From positions 62,001 to 126,000 of the forward strand of contig NZ_CAFK01000299.1 in NCBI RefSeq assembly GCF_000239815.1: a stretch of 64,000 nucleotides of DNA. The letters are read 5' to 3'. Position numbers and translations under genes: made by a program. Shown here one piece after another: positions 1 through 8,832 of this stretch. Within the stretch, counting starts at the first letter, position 1; each line of letters begins with the position of its first letter. The notes below the pieces were generated by a model. The model saw only the letters and a list, made by a program, of their open reading frames with translations. It had not been told where the DNA came from and did no database searches. Source of the DNA: Bradyrhizobium sp. STM 3843. GTDB lineage: Bacteria; Pseudomonadota; Alphaproteobacteria; Rhizobiales; Xanthobacteraceae.

Positions 1-428
1 CGGGTGCCCGCAGGGCTCGGCAAGCGATACGTCCATTTCGATGTGTCGATATCTTCGTGGAAGAACTGGATGCCGGCGAAATGGCCGGCTGCTCGGCGCG
101 GCTGTTGCATCCAATGCGGGGCGGCGGCCGAAGTACGATCGTCGGTGCGACGCGCCCCACCACTCCCGTCCCGCTGTTCGCGACGAAAGGCTTCGATGAT
201 CGGGCTGGTAGCCGCTATCTTCTGAATGTCGTCCAGCAACCCGCGACGATAGAAGGCTTCGAGGCTGGGCGCCGAAAGGCCCCGCAGGCCGAATGGTGCT
301 CCCTTCAAATGGGTCTCGGGGTGTTCAGCTTGCTCCAGCACCAGGACCGACCGGCCAGCAAGGCGCAGTTCGCACGCGAGAAACAGGCCGACCGGCCCAG
401 CTCCGGCAATAACGACATCATAGATCAT
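1..428 (-). CDS. FAD-dependent monooxygenase, N-terminal part (cut by window edge)
   Basis: This minus-strand frame opens at an ATG whose complement is 426-428 and stays open for 142 codons to the window edge, so the gene is incomplete here. The product begins MIYDVVIAGAGPVGL, a beta-strand followed by the FAD-binding GxGxxG fingerprint at residues 9-14. It continues with an acidic end to the second strand (VLVLEQ), as in flavoprotein aromatic hydroxylases of the PheA/rifampicin monooxygenase group. Such enzymes hydroxylate aromatic substrates with NAD(P)H and oxygen. It lies 64 bases downstream of the frameshifted FAD monooxygenase on the same strand, so the two probably share the promoter next to the TetR gene. 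The substrate cannot be told. Family assignment is firm; the exact subfamily is a guess. Confidence 0.8.
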   Translation of the reverse strand, partial: MIYDVVIAGAGPVGLFLACELRLAGRSVLVLEQAEHPETHLKGAPFGLRGLSAPSLEAFYRRGLLDDIQKIAATSPIIEAFRREQRDGSGGARRTDDRTSAAAPHWMQQPRRAAGHFAGIQFFHEDIDTSKWTYRLPSPAGT

Positions 429-492
429 CGACAAAATCCTCAAGCAGTCGGGACGCCAAGCGTGGAACGCGTAGGAGAGGTCGGCGGGTGCG

Positions 493-1631
493 TCAGGGTT
501 GCGCGGGGCGGTCGCTCGCAAGCGCGTTCGTGAAGAACTCGATGAGGCGGAAGGGAGTGCCGTCGTCGAGACAGAGCGCCAGGGTCTGGTGCGCGTCTGC
601 GGCAGCCGACTCGCTGCGCGGAAACATCGCCGCTTCGTAGGCGGCGAGCGCCGCCTCTGTCGCGTCAGGATGCGTCGCGATCGCGGAGGCGAGCTCGGCG
701 CCATCGAGCATCGCGAGGTTTGCGCCCTCTCCGGCCGGCGGCGCGAGGTGCGCGGCGTCCCCGACAAGCGTCACCCCAGGTACGCGCTTCCATCGATGTC
801 CGGTCGGAAGAGCGTGGAGCATGCGCAGGACCGGCGTGGTCTCGCTGTTTGTGATGAGCGCGGTGAGCGCCGGCGCCCATCCATCGAACTCGGCCGCAAT
901 TTTTGCTGCCGCGGTCGCGGCGCTGAAATCAAGGCCGGCGAACCACGCGGCGGGACGGTTCAGCGCGATGTACGCATGAATAACGTTGCCAGCCTCGCGG
1001 TGCGCGAAAATTCCCTGTCCGGGGGCCAGCGCGAACAACGCGCCACCGCCGACCGCTTCAGCCGCCGCGGGGTGCCGCATGTCGGCATCATACAGGTAGG
1101 TCTCGACAAACGACGTTCCGACGTATTCAGGCTTGCTCTTGGAGAGCAGCCCCCTGACGTTCGACCAGGCACCGTCGGCTCCCACGAGGAGGTCACTGGT
1201 GGTGGCCGACCCGTCGGCGAATGTTAGTTCGTGCCGGGTACCGCCGATCGCTGCGATACTGCTGACCTTCTTTCCCCAACAGATCGTCCGCGGCGGCAAG
1301 GAGTCGATGAGGATACGCCTCAGGTCCCCTCGAAGGACCTCGGGCCGCCGGTACCGTCGTCGCGCTGCTCGAACAACACTCTGCCATAGCGGTCGAGCAC
1401 CCGCGAAGCTTGGCCGCCCTCGTGGATGATGGCGCGGAATTCATTCATGAGACCGGCCGCAGCAAGCGCGGCCTGCCCGCCGTGCTCGTGAATGTCGAGC
1501 TGGCCACCTTGCGCCCGGGCTTCCGCCGAAGGCTCTGCCTCGTAGATCGTCGCGGGGATGCCGCGAAGAAATAAGACGCGCGCTAGGACCAGGCCGCCGA
1601 GACCTGCCCCGACAATCGTCACGGGGGTCAT
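493..1631 (-). pseudogene. TetX-like FAD-dependent monooxygenase, interrupted by a frameshift
   Basis: Two adjoining minus-strand frames together give one monooxygenase of about 380 residues. The first (1320-1631) starts MTPVTIVGAGLGGL, the FAD Rossmann motif, and ends in a stop at 1320. The second frame picks up just before it with RPEVLRGDLRRILIDSL, the conserved segment expected next, and continues through the DG motif (LLVGADGAWS) and GD motif (VTLVGDAAHLAPPAGEG) to the stop at 493. The switch falls near 1350, in GGTACCGGCGGCCCGAG, and needs one missing base (or two extra). Family members oxidise tetracycline-like or other polycyclic aromatics. Start 1631 lies 87 bases from the TetR gene start, with paired operators between. 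Either the gene is genuinely broken or this is a single-base sequencing error; everything else in both halves is intact. Confidence 0.8.
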
Positions 1632-1653
1632 AATCGTTCCCTTCAGAGCGGCC

Positions 1654-1699
1654 TGGAATGCCGTTCCATTGTAACTGATCTATTGGAACATCGTTCCAA
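1654..1699. promoter_or_regulatory. Paired TetR-type operators in a divergent promoter
   Basis: Two copies of the same inverted repeat lie between the divergent monooxygenase and TetR genes: TGGAATGCCGTTCCA at 1654-1668 and TTGGAACATCGTTCCAA at 1683-1699 (arms TTGGAAC/GTTCCAA, three-base spacer, perfect). Their centres are 30 bases apart, about three helical turns. The downstream copy ends 19 bases before the TetR start codon, so self-repression is likely. Binding by the adjacent TetR protein is inferred from position. Confidence 0.8.
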
Positions 1700-1718
1700 C
1701 CGTGTCAAGTTGAGTGTT

Positions 1719-2399
1719 ATGGCAACCAAGATTCGGACTGAACGGCGCACGGACGCTCTCTCGAAGGCGAGGATCGTCGAGGCCGCGATCGAAATCCTCG
1801 ACAGCGAAGGCGAGGACGCCCTGACCTTCCGCGCGCTCGCTGCCCGGCTTTCGACCGGGAGCGGAGCGATCTACTGGCACGTCGCCGACAAGAACGATCT
1901 CCTTGCCGCGGCCACAGACCACGTCATCGCCGGCGTCACGGCTGATGCGGTGAGGGGATTAAGGCCGCAGGAGGTGATCCGCACACTCGCGCTGGGCGTC
2001 TTCGACGCCATCCACGCTCACCCTTGGGTCGGAGGACAACTCTCCCGTAACCCCTGGCAGGATGCAGTCCTGAGAATGTTGGAACGCATTGGCAGTCAGG
2101 TCCAGGCGCTCGGCGTTCCCGAACGCGCGCAATTCAACGCCACCACCGCGCTCATGAGCTTCATCCTTGGCCTTGCCGGCCAGTACGCTGCAGGCGCCCG
2201 CGTCTTCCCGCGTCACACGGATCGGTCAGCGTTCCGCAAAGCATTCCTTGAGACCGTTGCCGCGAAATGGGCGCAGCTCGATCCGACGGAGCATCCCTTC
2301 GTGCGGCAGCTGGCAACAGTGCTGCCCGAGCACGATGATCGCGAGCAATTTGTTGCTGGCATCGATCTTATCCTCGCCGGCATGGAAAGCGTCCAATAG
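1719..2399 (+). CDS. TetR/AcrR family transcriptional regulator
   Basis: A 226-residue regulator with an N-terminal TetR helix-turn-helix (about residues 15-60, including LSTGSGAIYWHVADKNDLL) and an all-helical ligand-binding half. I chose the ATG at 1719 (MATKIRTERR) over an in-frame upstream ATT at 1683 because the latter would place coding sequence over the operator. The gene is divergent from the FAD monooxygenase pair and the two palindromes in between are probably its targets. The arrangement matches repressors whose ligand is a substrate of the neighbouring monooxygenase, such as an aromatic or a drug, but the ligand is unknown. Confidence 0.9.
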   Translation: MATKIRTERRTDALSKARIVEAAIEILDSEGEDALTFRALAARLSTGSGAIYWHVADKNDLLAAATDHVIAGVTADAVRGLRPQEVIRTLALGVFDAIHAHPWVGGQLSRNPWQDAVLRMLERIGSQVQALGVPERAQFNATTALMSFILGLAGQYAAGARVFPRHTDRSAFRKAFLETVAAKWAQLDPTEHPFVRQLATVLPEHDDREQFVAGIDLILAGMESVQ

Positions 2400-3105
2400 G
2401 CGTGCTTCCCGGCCCCGCCAACAAAGCCGCGCGTAGCAGGACGTGGGCTTGATGCGGGTTCTCACGATCGCGATCGCTCGATGCTGGTCAGGAGATGCTG
2501 GTCAATTGTCCCGCCTTGGTGCAAGTCTGCATTGAGCCGCGTAGTGAGCAGTGGTCCTTGGCGAGACCGCCTGGACGGATAGTTCGTCGAAGTGGATGAG
2601 CTGACGCATCTGTTGGTGTCAGCAGTAGGGAGCGTGGCGCTGCGCTCCATTGCTCCCCTCTCCTATCTGAGCATCTCGTAGCGCCAGTCCTTGGAGCATT
2701 CGACAACTTTCTGGCATTTGCCGCCCGAAGGTCTTCGGTAGTTTCATCACTGCTGGGAGAGGACACTTATCCAAAACTGCGTCAACGGAGTGTGCGGAAG
2801 ACAGTAGCGGGAGTCCGCGACATCGCGAAACCGACTATTTCGGAAGCCCTGTTTTCTTTATCGTGCCAATCCAACTACACCTACCTGCTACGGAGTGAAG
2901 GCTCAGGGCCGACAGGCGGCGGATCAACACTGCCCGGGAGGTTGGGGCGCCGCGCCGGTGATCCGAGCCAGTTCTCGGCGCATGCCGTCCTGTCATTGTC
3001 AATTCGATGAAGATCATTCAGAAGTGAGATGAACCGCCTTCAACGGCGATGCCCGCTCGATGCTTTCATGGTATGGGGTGAGACAGTACAGGTGGAGAAT
3101 TTGGA
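2400..3105. other. Non-coding stretch of about 700 bases
   Basis: No frame here has a recognisable domain. A short direct repeat, ATGCTGGTCA at 2481-2490 and 2495-2504, is the only structure I see. The last 100 bases must hold the promoter of the LysR gene at 3106. The low coding quality suggests a degraded or simply intergenic segment. Confidence 0.5.
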
Positions 3106-4125
3106 TTGGCGATCCGTCGGGTGGACCTCAACCTCTTTCGTGTATTCGAAGCGATCATGCGCCACCGCAGCGTTGCCGGGGCAGCCCGTGAGCTGAACAT
3201 TACCCCTTCGGCGGTCAGCCACGCCCTGGCCCGTCTCCGCCAGTTGCTTGACGATCAATTGTTTATCCTGGCTGAGACCGGCATGACGCCGACCGCTCGG
3301 GCGCTCGAACTTGCGCCTGATATCAATGAGGGCTTGCGACGTTTCGCAGAGGCAGTCACGTCAAGGAGCTTCGATCCGCTCCGGTCCGCGCGAACCTTCC
3401 GTATCGCAATGTCGGACTACGCCGGCATGACGTTGCTGCCATTGATCGCGGACAAGGTTGGAAAAATGGGGCCGAACATCAACCTGCGGATCTTTCCGCT
3501 GAGCCGCCTCGATCTGGTCGCCAACCTTGACAGCGGTCAAGTGGAGATGGCTGTCGGCTGGTTCGGAAATCTCCCAAGACGGATGCGGCGCATGCCCGTG
3601 CTTGCCGAATCCGAGGCCTTGGTGGTCCGCGTTGGCCATCCATTGACGGCATCGGAGATCACGATGGAGCGGCTGTTCGCCTTTCCACATGTCGTGGTTG
3701 AGTTGACCGGCAGCGAGGCACGCCCCGCGGACGGCTTTATCGAAGAACAAGGCGTCGAACGGCGCGTGTGGATCGAGCGTCTGCTGCTGGAACAGGAGAA
3801 CGACAGGAACGGATTGGTCGGACGGGTCGCCATTTCGTTGCCGCATTACTCCGCGGTCGCGAATCTGGTGGGCCGCAGCGACATGGTAGCAACCCTGCCC
3901 CGCAGTATCGCAATCCGAGAAGCGGCCCGCGAATCGCTTGTGATTCTCGAGCTGCCCTATGATCCGCTGCAGGTGATGGTCGAAACCGTCTGGCATGAGC
4001 GCGCCAACCAGGATCCTGGATTGCAATGGTTCTTCGACGAAATCCTGCCGGCGGCCGCGGCGGATCTGAAAATGGCGACCGCCGACCACGCCGAGGGACC
4101 GGCCGAACCGGTCCCTCGCACGTGA
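3106..4125 (+). CDS. LysR-type transcriptional regulator
   Basis: A 339-residue LysR protein: winged helix-turn-helix in residues 4-64 (VDLNLFRVFEAIMRHRSVAGAA, then TPSAVSHALARLRQLL) followed by a periplasmic-binding-protein-like effector domain from about residue 90. The start is a TTG at 3106 with GGTGGAG 9 bases upstream; no in-frame ATG is better placed. The 'VDLNLF' opening is typical of the NodD/SyrM/LeuO branch. The last 25 codons form a GC-rich inverted repeat that serves as the shared terminator with the convergent poxB. It may control the poxB operon, but convergent placement gives no direct evidence. Confidence 0.9.
   Translation: MAIRRVDLNLFRVFEAIMRHRSVAGAARELNITPSAVSHALARLRQLLDDQLFILAETGMTPTARALELAPDINEGLRRFAEAVTSRSFDPLRSARTFRIAMSDYAGMTLLPLIADKVGKMGPNINLRIFPLSRLDLVANLDSGQVEMAVGWFGNLPRRMRRMPVLAESEALVVRVGHPLTASEITMERLFAFPHVVVELTGSEARPADGFIEEQGVERRVWIERLLLEQENDRNGLVGRVAISLPHYSAVANLVGRSDMVATLPRSIAIREAARESLVILELPYDPLQVMVETVWHERANQDPGLQWFFDEILPAAAADLKMATADHAEGPAEPVPRT
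4093..4117. terminator. Bidirectional terminator between lysR and poxB
   Basis: A perfect 10-bp stem with a five-base loop (arms GAGGGACCGG and CCGGTCCCTC) lies inside the last codons of the LysR gene, eight bases from its stop and 20 bases beyond the stop of the convergent poxB. There is no strong T run, so it may work by blocking read-through in both directions. Confidence 0.6.
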
Positions 4126-4137
4126 TTTCAGACCAAG

Positions 4138-5850
4138 TCAGATAAAGTTTTCCTTTGCCATCTCCCAGATCTCCCCTCCCCGGCCGTGGAGCACGGCCCG
4201 CGCCGCATAGAGCGCCATGCCGACGGCCGGCTCAAATTCAATGGTCGGAGGCATCACGAGCTGCATCGGTGCGACCTTGACATGAAGAAGCGCCGGCCCG
4301 GGCTGAGCGAGCCACTCCTGAACGGCGTGCTCGAGCTCGGCGCCCTTCGTGACGGTGCGGCCCCAGAGACCCATCGCTTCGGCGACCTTGCCGAAATTCG
4401 GGTTCTTCAGGCTGGTGAACGTCGGCAGCAAACCTTCGGTCTTCTGCTCGATCTCCACGAAACCGAGTTTTCCATTGTCGTATACGGCGATCTTCACCGG
4501 GAGATTCTCCTGGATCACCGTCATCAGTTCCCCGAACAGCATGGAGAGTCCTCCATCGCCGCACAGCGAAATGACCTGACGGCCTGGCTGACACGCCTGC
4601 AGACCGAGCGCCGACGGCAGCGCCGTGGCCATGGTTCCGTGAAGCAGGCTGCCGAACGTGCGCCGCTTGCCATTGACTTTCAAATATTGGTGCAACCAGA
4701 CCACCGGCGTTCCGTCATCGGCAGAAAACAAGGCGTCTTCAGCGGCGTAGCGATCGATTAGGGTCGTGAGATAGGTCCCAGTGATGACGTCACTGTGGAC
4801 CGGCGTGGCCTTGGCATATCTTTCCTGCATCATGTGCTTGTAGCGCTCGACGTATTTGTCGTGATGAGAGGAATCGTGACGTTGGGCGAGACGCGGCAGC
4901 AACGCCGCCAGTGTGGGCTTGATCCTGCCGATCGAAGCCATCGTCACCGGATGGCGCCGGCCGAGATGGGTCGGCTCGATATCCACCTGAACGATCTTGG
5001 CTTGGTCCGGATAGAACTGACGCCAGGCGAAGTCGGCACCGAGCAAGAGCAGCGTGTCGCAGTCGCGCACCGCGTGGTAGCCGGACTCGCCGCCGATGAG
5101 GCCCGTCATGCCGACATTGTGCGGATTGTCGTATTCGAGGAAATCCTTCGCGCGCGTGGTGTGCGCCACCGGGGCCATCAGTCGTCTGGCGGTCTCAATG
5201 ACCTCCGCATGCGCGCCCTGACAGCCTGATCCGGCGTAGATAGTTATCTTCTTTCCGCCGTTGAGGATATCGGCCATGCGATCAAGTTCTTCGTCGCACG
5301 GTACAATGACGGGCTTGCTGACGTGCACGCCATAGGGAACATCGTCAGGGATATCCGCCTTGGAGACGTCGACCGGAACGATCAGCACCGCCACACCGCG
5401 CTTGGCGATCGCAGCCTGGCACGCAATCACGGTCTTCCGCCGAGCCTGTTCGGGCGTGTAGATCATATCGCAATAGACGCTGCAACCGCGATAGACTTCC
5501 TTGAAATCGACTTCCTGGATGAAATCGAAACCAAGCTCGCTGCGCAGCACCTGGCTCGCGATCAGGATGACCGGGGCCCGATTTCGATTGCACTCGTAGA
5601 CGCCGTTGACGAAATGAAGACTGCCGGGACCGCAGCTTCCGGCCACGGCCGTCAGCTTGCCGGTCAACTGCGCTTCGGCACCGGCCGCGAATGCACCCGC
5701 CTCCTCGTGGCGAACGTGAACCCACTGGATGTCGCTCTTGTCGATGCTATGCGCGATATCATTGAGCGTATCGCCGACGATGCCGTAACAGCGCTCAACG
5801 CCAGCGGATTGCAGTGTCTCGATGATCGCGTCTGCGACTTTCTTAGCCAT
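4138..5850 (-). CDS. poxB: Pyruvate dehydrogenase (quinone) / pyruvate oxidase
   Basis: A 570-residue ThDP- and FAD-dependent enzyme that decarboxylates pyruvate to acetate and CO2 and passes two electrons to membrane ubiquinone. It shows the conserved ThDP glutamate in VRHEEAGAFAAGAEAQ (about residue 50), the AGSCGPG loop, and the C-terminal ThDP/Mg motif GDGG to DNGKLGF. The final segment (ALYAARAVLHGRGGEIWEMAKENFI region) resembles the amphipathic lipid-binding tail of E. coli PoxB, so peripheral membrane attachment is expected. The length equals that of E. coli PoxB (572). It starts 66 bases after the cioB stop, on the same strand, which suggests a cioA-cioB-poxB operon joining a quinone-reducing dehydrogenase to a quinol oxidase. 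Other ThDP enzymes are less likely given the tail and the SCGPG loop. Confidence 0.92.
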   Translation of the reverse strand: MAKKVADAIIETLQSAGVERCYGIVGDTLNDIAHSIDKSDIQWVHVRHEEAGAFAAGAEAQLTGKLTAVAGSCGPGSLHFVNGVYECNRNRAPVILIASQVLRSELGFDFIQEVDFKEVYRGCSVYCDMIYTPEQARRKTVIACQAAIAKRGVAVLIVPVDVSKADIPDDVPYGVHVSKPVIVPCDEELDRMADILNGGKKITIYAGSGCQGAHAEVIETARRLMAPVAHTTRAKDFLEYDNPHNVGMTGLIGGESGYHAVRDCDTLLLLGADFAWRQFYPDQAKIVQVDIEPTHLGRRHPVTMASIGRIKPTLAALLPRLAQRHDSSHHDKYVERYKHMMQERYAKATPVHSDVITGTYLTTLIDRYAAEDALFSADDGTPVVWLHQYLKVNGKRRTFGSLLHGTMATALPSALGLQACQPGRQVISLCGDGGLSMLFGELMTVIQENLPVKIAVYDNGKLGFVEIEQKTEGLLPTFTSLKNPNFGKVAEAMGLWGRTVTKGAELEHAVQEWLAQPGPALLHVKVAPMQLVMPPTIEFEPAVGMALYAARAVLHGRGGEIWEMAKENFI

Positions 5851-5916
5851 AGGCGTTTTCCTTCTCGGAGGCTTCGGATTGCTGGGTCAAAGGGATGCCG
5901 ATGCGACCGCGGCCCG

Positions 5917-6948
5917 CTAGTCGTTCTCGGGATAGGTGGAGCTGTAATCGAAGGTGACGTGCGCCGGGGCCGGCTCCGTCTCCTCCGCAATCTTGCCGCG
6001 GAACATCCAATAGACGACCGCGGTGTAGCCGAGCGTCAGCGGCAGCACGAGGAGTCCAGCGCCCCAGAACATGAAGTGCAGGCTGCTTTCCGGCGCCAGC
6101 GCCTGCTCGACCGTGATCGAAAACGGGATCATGTAGGGCCAGAACGAGATGGCAAGGGTCGCGAACGCGGCCAGGAAGATGAACGCAACCATGCGGAACG
6201 GCTGGAAATCGCTGCGATCCGCGATCCCCTTGATCAGGTAGTATGCCGCGACAGCGCCGATCAGGGGAAACAGCAGCAGGTACGGCCGTTCCAGCCAACG
6301 CCCCATAATGCGAAGATCGAGTGTTAGCGCGTAGACGAATGCGACGACGAGAAAACACCCGACACCGAACGTCAGCGGCGGCAGGAGATCATAAATGCGC
6401 TTGCGCAGCATGCCCTGCGATTTGCCGACGAGCCATGCAGCCCCGAGCAGCGCGTAGCCAAAGCAAAGACCGACGCCGCACAGACATGCAAACCCGCCGA
6501 GCCAGCCAAACATTCCGCCGGAATAGCGGCCGGCCGTCATCGGCAGGCCTCGAACCAGCGCACCGATCATCATGCCTTGCACGAAGGTCGCGACGAGAGA
6601 GCCGGCAACAAAGCTGCAATTCCATATCCACCGAAACCTGATCGTGTTGTGGCGGAATTCGAATGCGACCCCGCGCAGGATCAGCGCACCGAGCATCAGG
6701 ACGATCGGGAGATAGAACGCCGATAGCAGCGTCGCATAGACCCTGGGGAACGCACCAAACAACACGGTGCCGGACACCACGAGCCAGGTCTCGTTGCCGT
6801 CCCAGACCGGGGAAATCGCCGACAGCATGCGGCGGCGATCGGTCTCGTCGCCGGCAATGGCGAACAGGATGCCCACGCCGAGATCGAATCCGTCGAGCAC
6901 GACATAAAGCAAGGTGCTCACGGCCAGGGCCGCGACCCAGAACAGCAT
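5917..6948 (-). CDS. cioB: Cytochrome bd-type (cyanide-insensitive) quinol oxidase subunit II
   Basis: A 343-residue membrane protein of the CydB/CioB family. It opens MLFWVAALAVSTLLYVVLDGFDLGVG, the hallmark first helix of subunit II, and has about eight or nine hydrophobic segments. The conserved SPVWDGNETWLV motif follows the first helix. The ATG at 6946-6948 follows the cioA stop by two bases, so the subunits are translationally coupled; a longer upstream reading would overlap cioA in another frame and is not real. Together with CioA it oxidises ubiquinol and reduces oxygen to water without pumping protons. No CydX-like small subunit gene fits between it and poxB. Confidence 0.93.
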   Translation of the reverse strand: MLFWVAALAVSTLLYVVLDGFDLGVGILFAIAGDETDRRRMLSAISPVWDGNETWLVVSGTVLFGAFPRVYATLLSAFYLPIVLMLGALILRGVAFEFRHNTIRFRWIWNCSFVAGSLVATFVQGMMIGALVRGLPMTAGRYSGGMFGWLGGFACLCGVGLCFGYALLGAAWLVGKSQGMLRKRIYDLLPPLTFGVGCFLVVAFVYALTLDLRIMGRWLERPYLLLFPLIGAVAAYYLIKGIADRSDFQPFRMVAFIFLAAFATLAISFWPYMIPFSITVEQALAPESSLHFMFWGAGLLVLPLTLGYTAVVYWMFRGKIAEETEPAPAHVTFDYSSTYPEND

Positions 6949-6950
6949 GC

Positions 6951-8354
6951 TCACAGCCCCACCCCCGAGCTCGCCGCGGACGCGGGCGTGCCCTCGGCAA
7001 TTGCCAATGGGCGCCTCGGATTGGTCACGAGCTCGCCAGATCGCGGCGCGGGCCCTGTCTTGAGCAGACGATAGATGTAGAGCGTTCCGAAGCTGAAGAT
7101 GAGGAGATAGATCGAGACGAAGAAGATGAGCGACGCGACCGTCGCGCCGACGGTCAGCTCCGGCGAAACGGCATCTGCGGTTTTCAGAAGGCCGTAGACG
7201 GCCCAGGGTTGCCGGCCAACCTCGGCGGTGAACCAGCCGGTGAGAATGGCTGCGAACGGCAGCGGAAAACTCAGAAAGATGCCCCATAGCAGCAGGCGCC
7301 GCTGCTCGAGCGTTCCCTTGATCAGCCGAAAAGAGCCTGCCCAGGCGAGCGCCAGCATGATCAGACCGCAGCCCACCATGATGCGGAACGCGAAGAACGG
7401 GATCAGGACGGGCGGCCGCTTGGCGACCGGAAAATCCGCAATGCCGATCTCCTTCGAACTGAAATTGCCGACCGCGACCAAGCTGCCGAGCCAGGGAATC
7501 TTCATTTCGTAGCGGTTCGTCTCCGCGGCATCGTCGGGAACGGCAAGTACGACTTCGCCCGCAGGTTGCTCATCGTGCCATCGCGCCTCGATGGCGGCGA
7601 ATTTCGCCGGTTGCAGCTCGTGGACGTATTCACCATTGAGGTGCCCATAGAGCAACTGGATCGGCATCAGAAGCGAAGCAAGCACAAGACCCATCCGCAG
7701 CATGATCCGTGCTTCATCAACGAAGGTAGCCCGAAGCGCGTACCAGGCTCCCGTGGCGGCGACGCAAAAGGCACCGGTGAGATAAGCGCCGATCAGCATG
7801 TGCGGGAAACGAACCCAGACGACTGGGCTGAAAATGATGGCGCTCCAGTCGGTGGGAACGTAGAGACCGTCGCGCAAAACGTAGCCGACCGGTGCCTGCA
7901 TCCAGCTGTTGTTGACCATGATCCAGAATGCACTGAACGTGGTTCCGAGCGCGACCATCAAGGTGGAGAACAGATAAACGAGCGGAGGCACGCGATTTCT
8001 GCCGAAGATCAGAACGCCGAAGAACGACGCCTCCAGGGCAAAGGCCGTGAAGCTTTCGTAGACCAGGAGCGGCCCCTGGATCGGTCCGGTGGCCTCCGAC
8101 AACCGACTCCAGTTGGTGCCGAACTCGAATGCCATCACGACACCGGAAACGACACCGAGTCCGAAGGTGATGCCGAATATCTTGAGCCAGAAGTCGAACA
8201 GCCTGCGATAGACGGCCCGGCCGCTCATCAGATGCGCTGCCTCTAGCACGACCAGCCAAGCACCGAGCCCGATGGTGAACGACGGGAAGATGATGTGAAA
8301 CGACACCGTAAATGCAAACTGCAAACGGGATAGCAGTAACGCCGTCAGGTACAT
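6951..8354 (-). CDS. cioA: Cytochrome bd-type (cyanide-insensitive) quinol oxidase subunit I, short Q-loop
   Basis: A 467-residue subunit I. The start at 8354 gives MYLTALLLSRLQFAFTVSFH, where His20 corresponds to the haem axial histidine of CydA. Later landmarks are RFPHMLIGAYLTG (axial His), GEYVHELQPAKFAAIEA (start of the Q-loop) and GWFTAEVGRQPW. The Q-loop between EYVHELQP and the FFAFRIMVGCG helix is short: E. coli CydA (522 residues) carries a long C-terminal Q-loop extension absent here. This places it in the short-loop, CIO-like subfamily, which usually has altered haem content and cyanide tolerance. It is the first gene of the cioA-cioB-poxB run; a 22-bp inverted repeat lies about 210 bases upstream. 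Confidence 0.93.
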   Translation of the reverse strand: MYLTALLLSRLQFAFTVSFHIIFPSFTIGLGAWLVVLEAAHLMSGRAVYRRLFDFWLKIFGITFGLGVVSGVVMAFEFGTNWSRLSEATGPIQGPLLVYESFTAFALEASFFGVLIFGRNRVPPLVYLFSTLMVALGTTFSAFWIMVNNSWMQAPVGYVLRDGLYVPTDWSAIIFSPVVWVRFPHMLIGAYLTGAFCVAATGAWYALRATFVDEARIMLRMGLVLASLLMPIQLLYGHLNGEYVHELQPAKFAAIEARWHDEQPAGEVVLAVPDDAAETNRYEMKIPWLGSLVAVGNFSSKEIGIADFPVAKRPPVLIPFFAFRIMVGCGLIMLALAWAGSFRLIKGTLEQRRLLLWGIFLSFPLPFAAILTGWFTAEVGRQPWAVYGLLKTADAVSPELTVGATVASLIFFVSIYLLIFSFGTLYIYRLLKTGPAPRSGELVTNPRRPLAIAEGTPASAASSGVGL

Positions 8355-8832
8355 CGAATGTCTCTCGTCGTTTTCGTGAGAAGGCGATCGTAATAGGCTG
8401 ATTGGCAGTGATCGAACGGAGCGCGATGTCGTGAACGCCCTGTCGCTCAAGCTCCGACCGACGCTTCCATCTGTCTGACGCAAGGAGAACGTCGCTGGCC
8501 GACGTTTCGTGCAGAAGCGACACGACTGTCAACGCTGAAAGTTCTTCAGCTCTTTGTTGAATCCTGATCACGGTGCCGCGTGATCAAGAGATCGTTGCAA
8601 CGCTTGGCGCTTTCGAAAATGACGACGACCAAGCCAATTTCGGTTTGTGATATCCGGCAGCGGATCGCCGCCCGTGCGAGAGTATTGCGATCGTGATCAC
8701 CGACCGCATGTGCAACCCGCCAAGCCGTATACTTCGAGCGTTACTCAGATGCGTTGAAAGCTTCGAGAATCATTTGGAACGACCGCGCTGCGCCAGAGCG
8801 ACCAGGCACGGGGACTGAAATGGAATTGACGT
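8355..8832. promoter_or_regulatory. Upstream region of cioA with an inverted repeat
   Basis: About 480 bases without a gene. It contains a perfect 8-6-8 inverted repeat at 8565-8586 (arms TGATCACG and CGTGATCA) and a further GTGATCAC at 8693-8700. These are candidate operators for the cio operon or for the decayed LysR gene that follows. Nothing else is recognisable. Confidence 0.5.

Noticed and set aside
5323..6327. Plus-strand frame of 334 codons opposite poxB and cioB
   Set aside because: Shadow frame, rich in Arg and His with no domain; poxB and cioB motifs on the other strand are unambiguous.
6949..7287. N-terminal extension of cioB into cioA
   Set aside because: CioA is well supported there, and the ATG at 6948 gives the standard CydB start.
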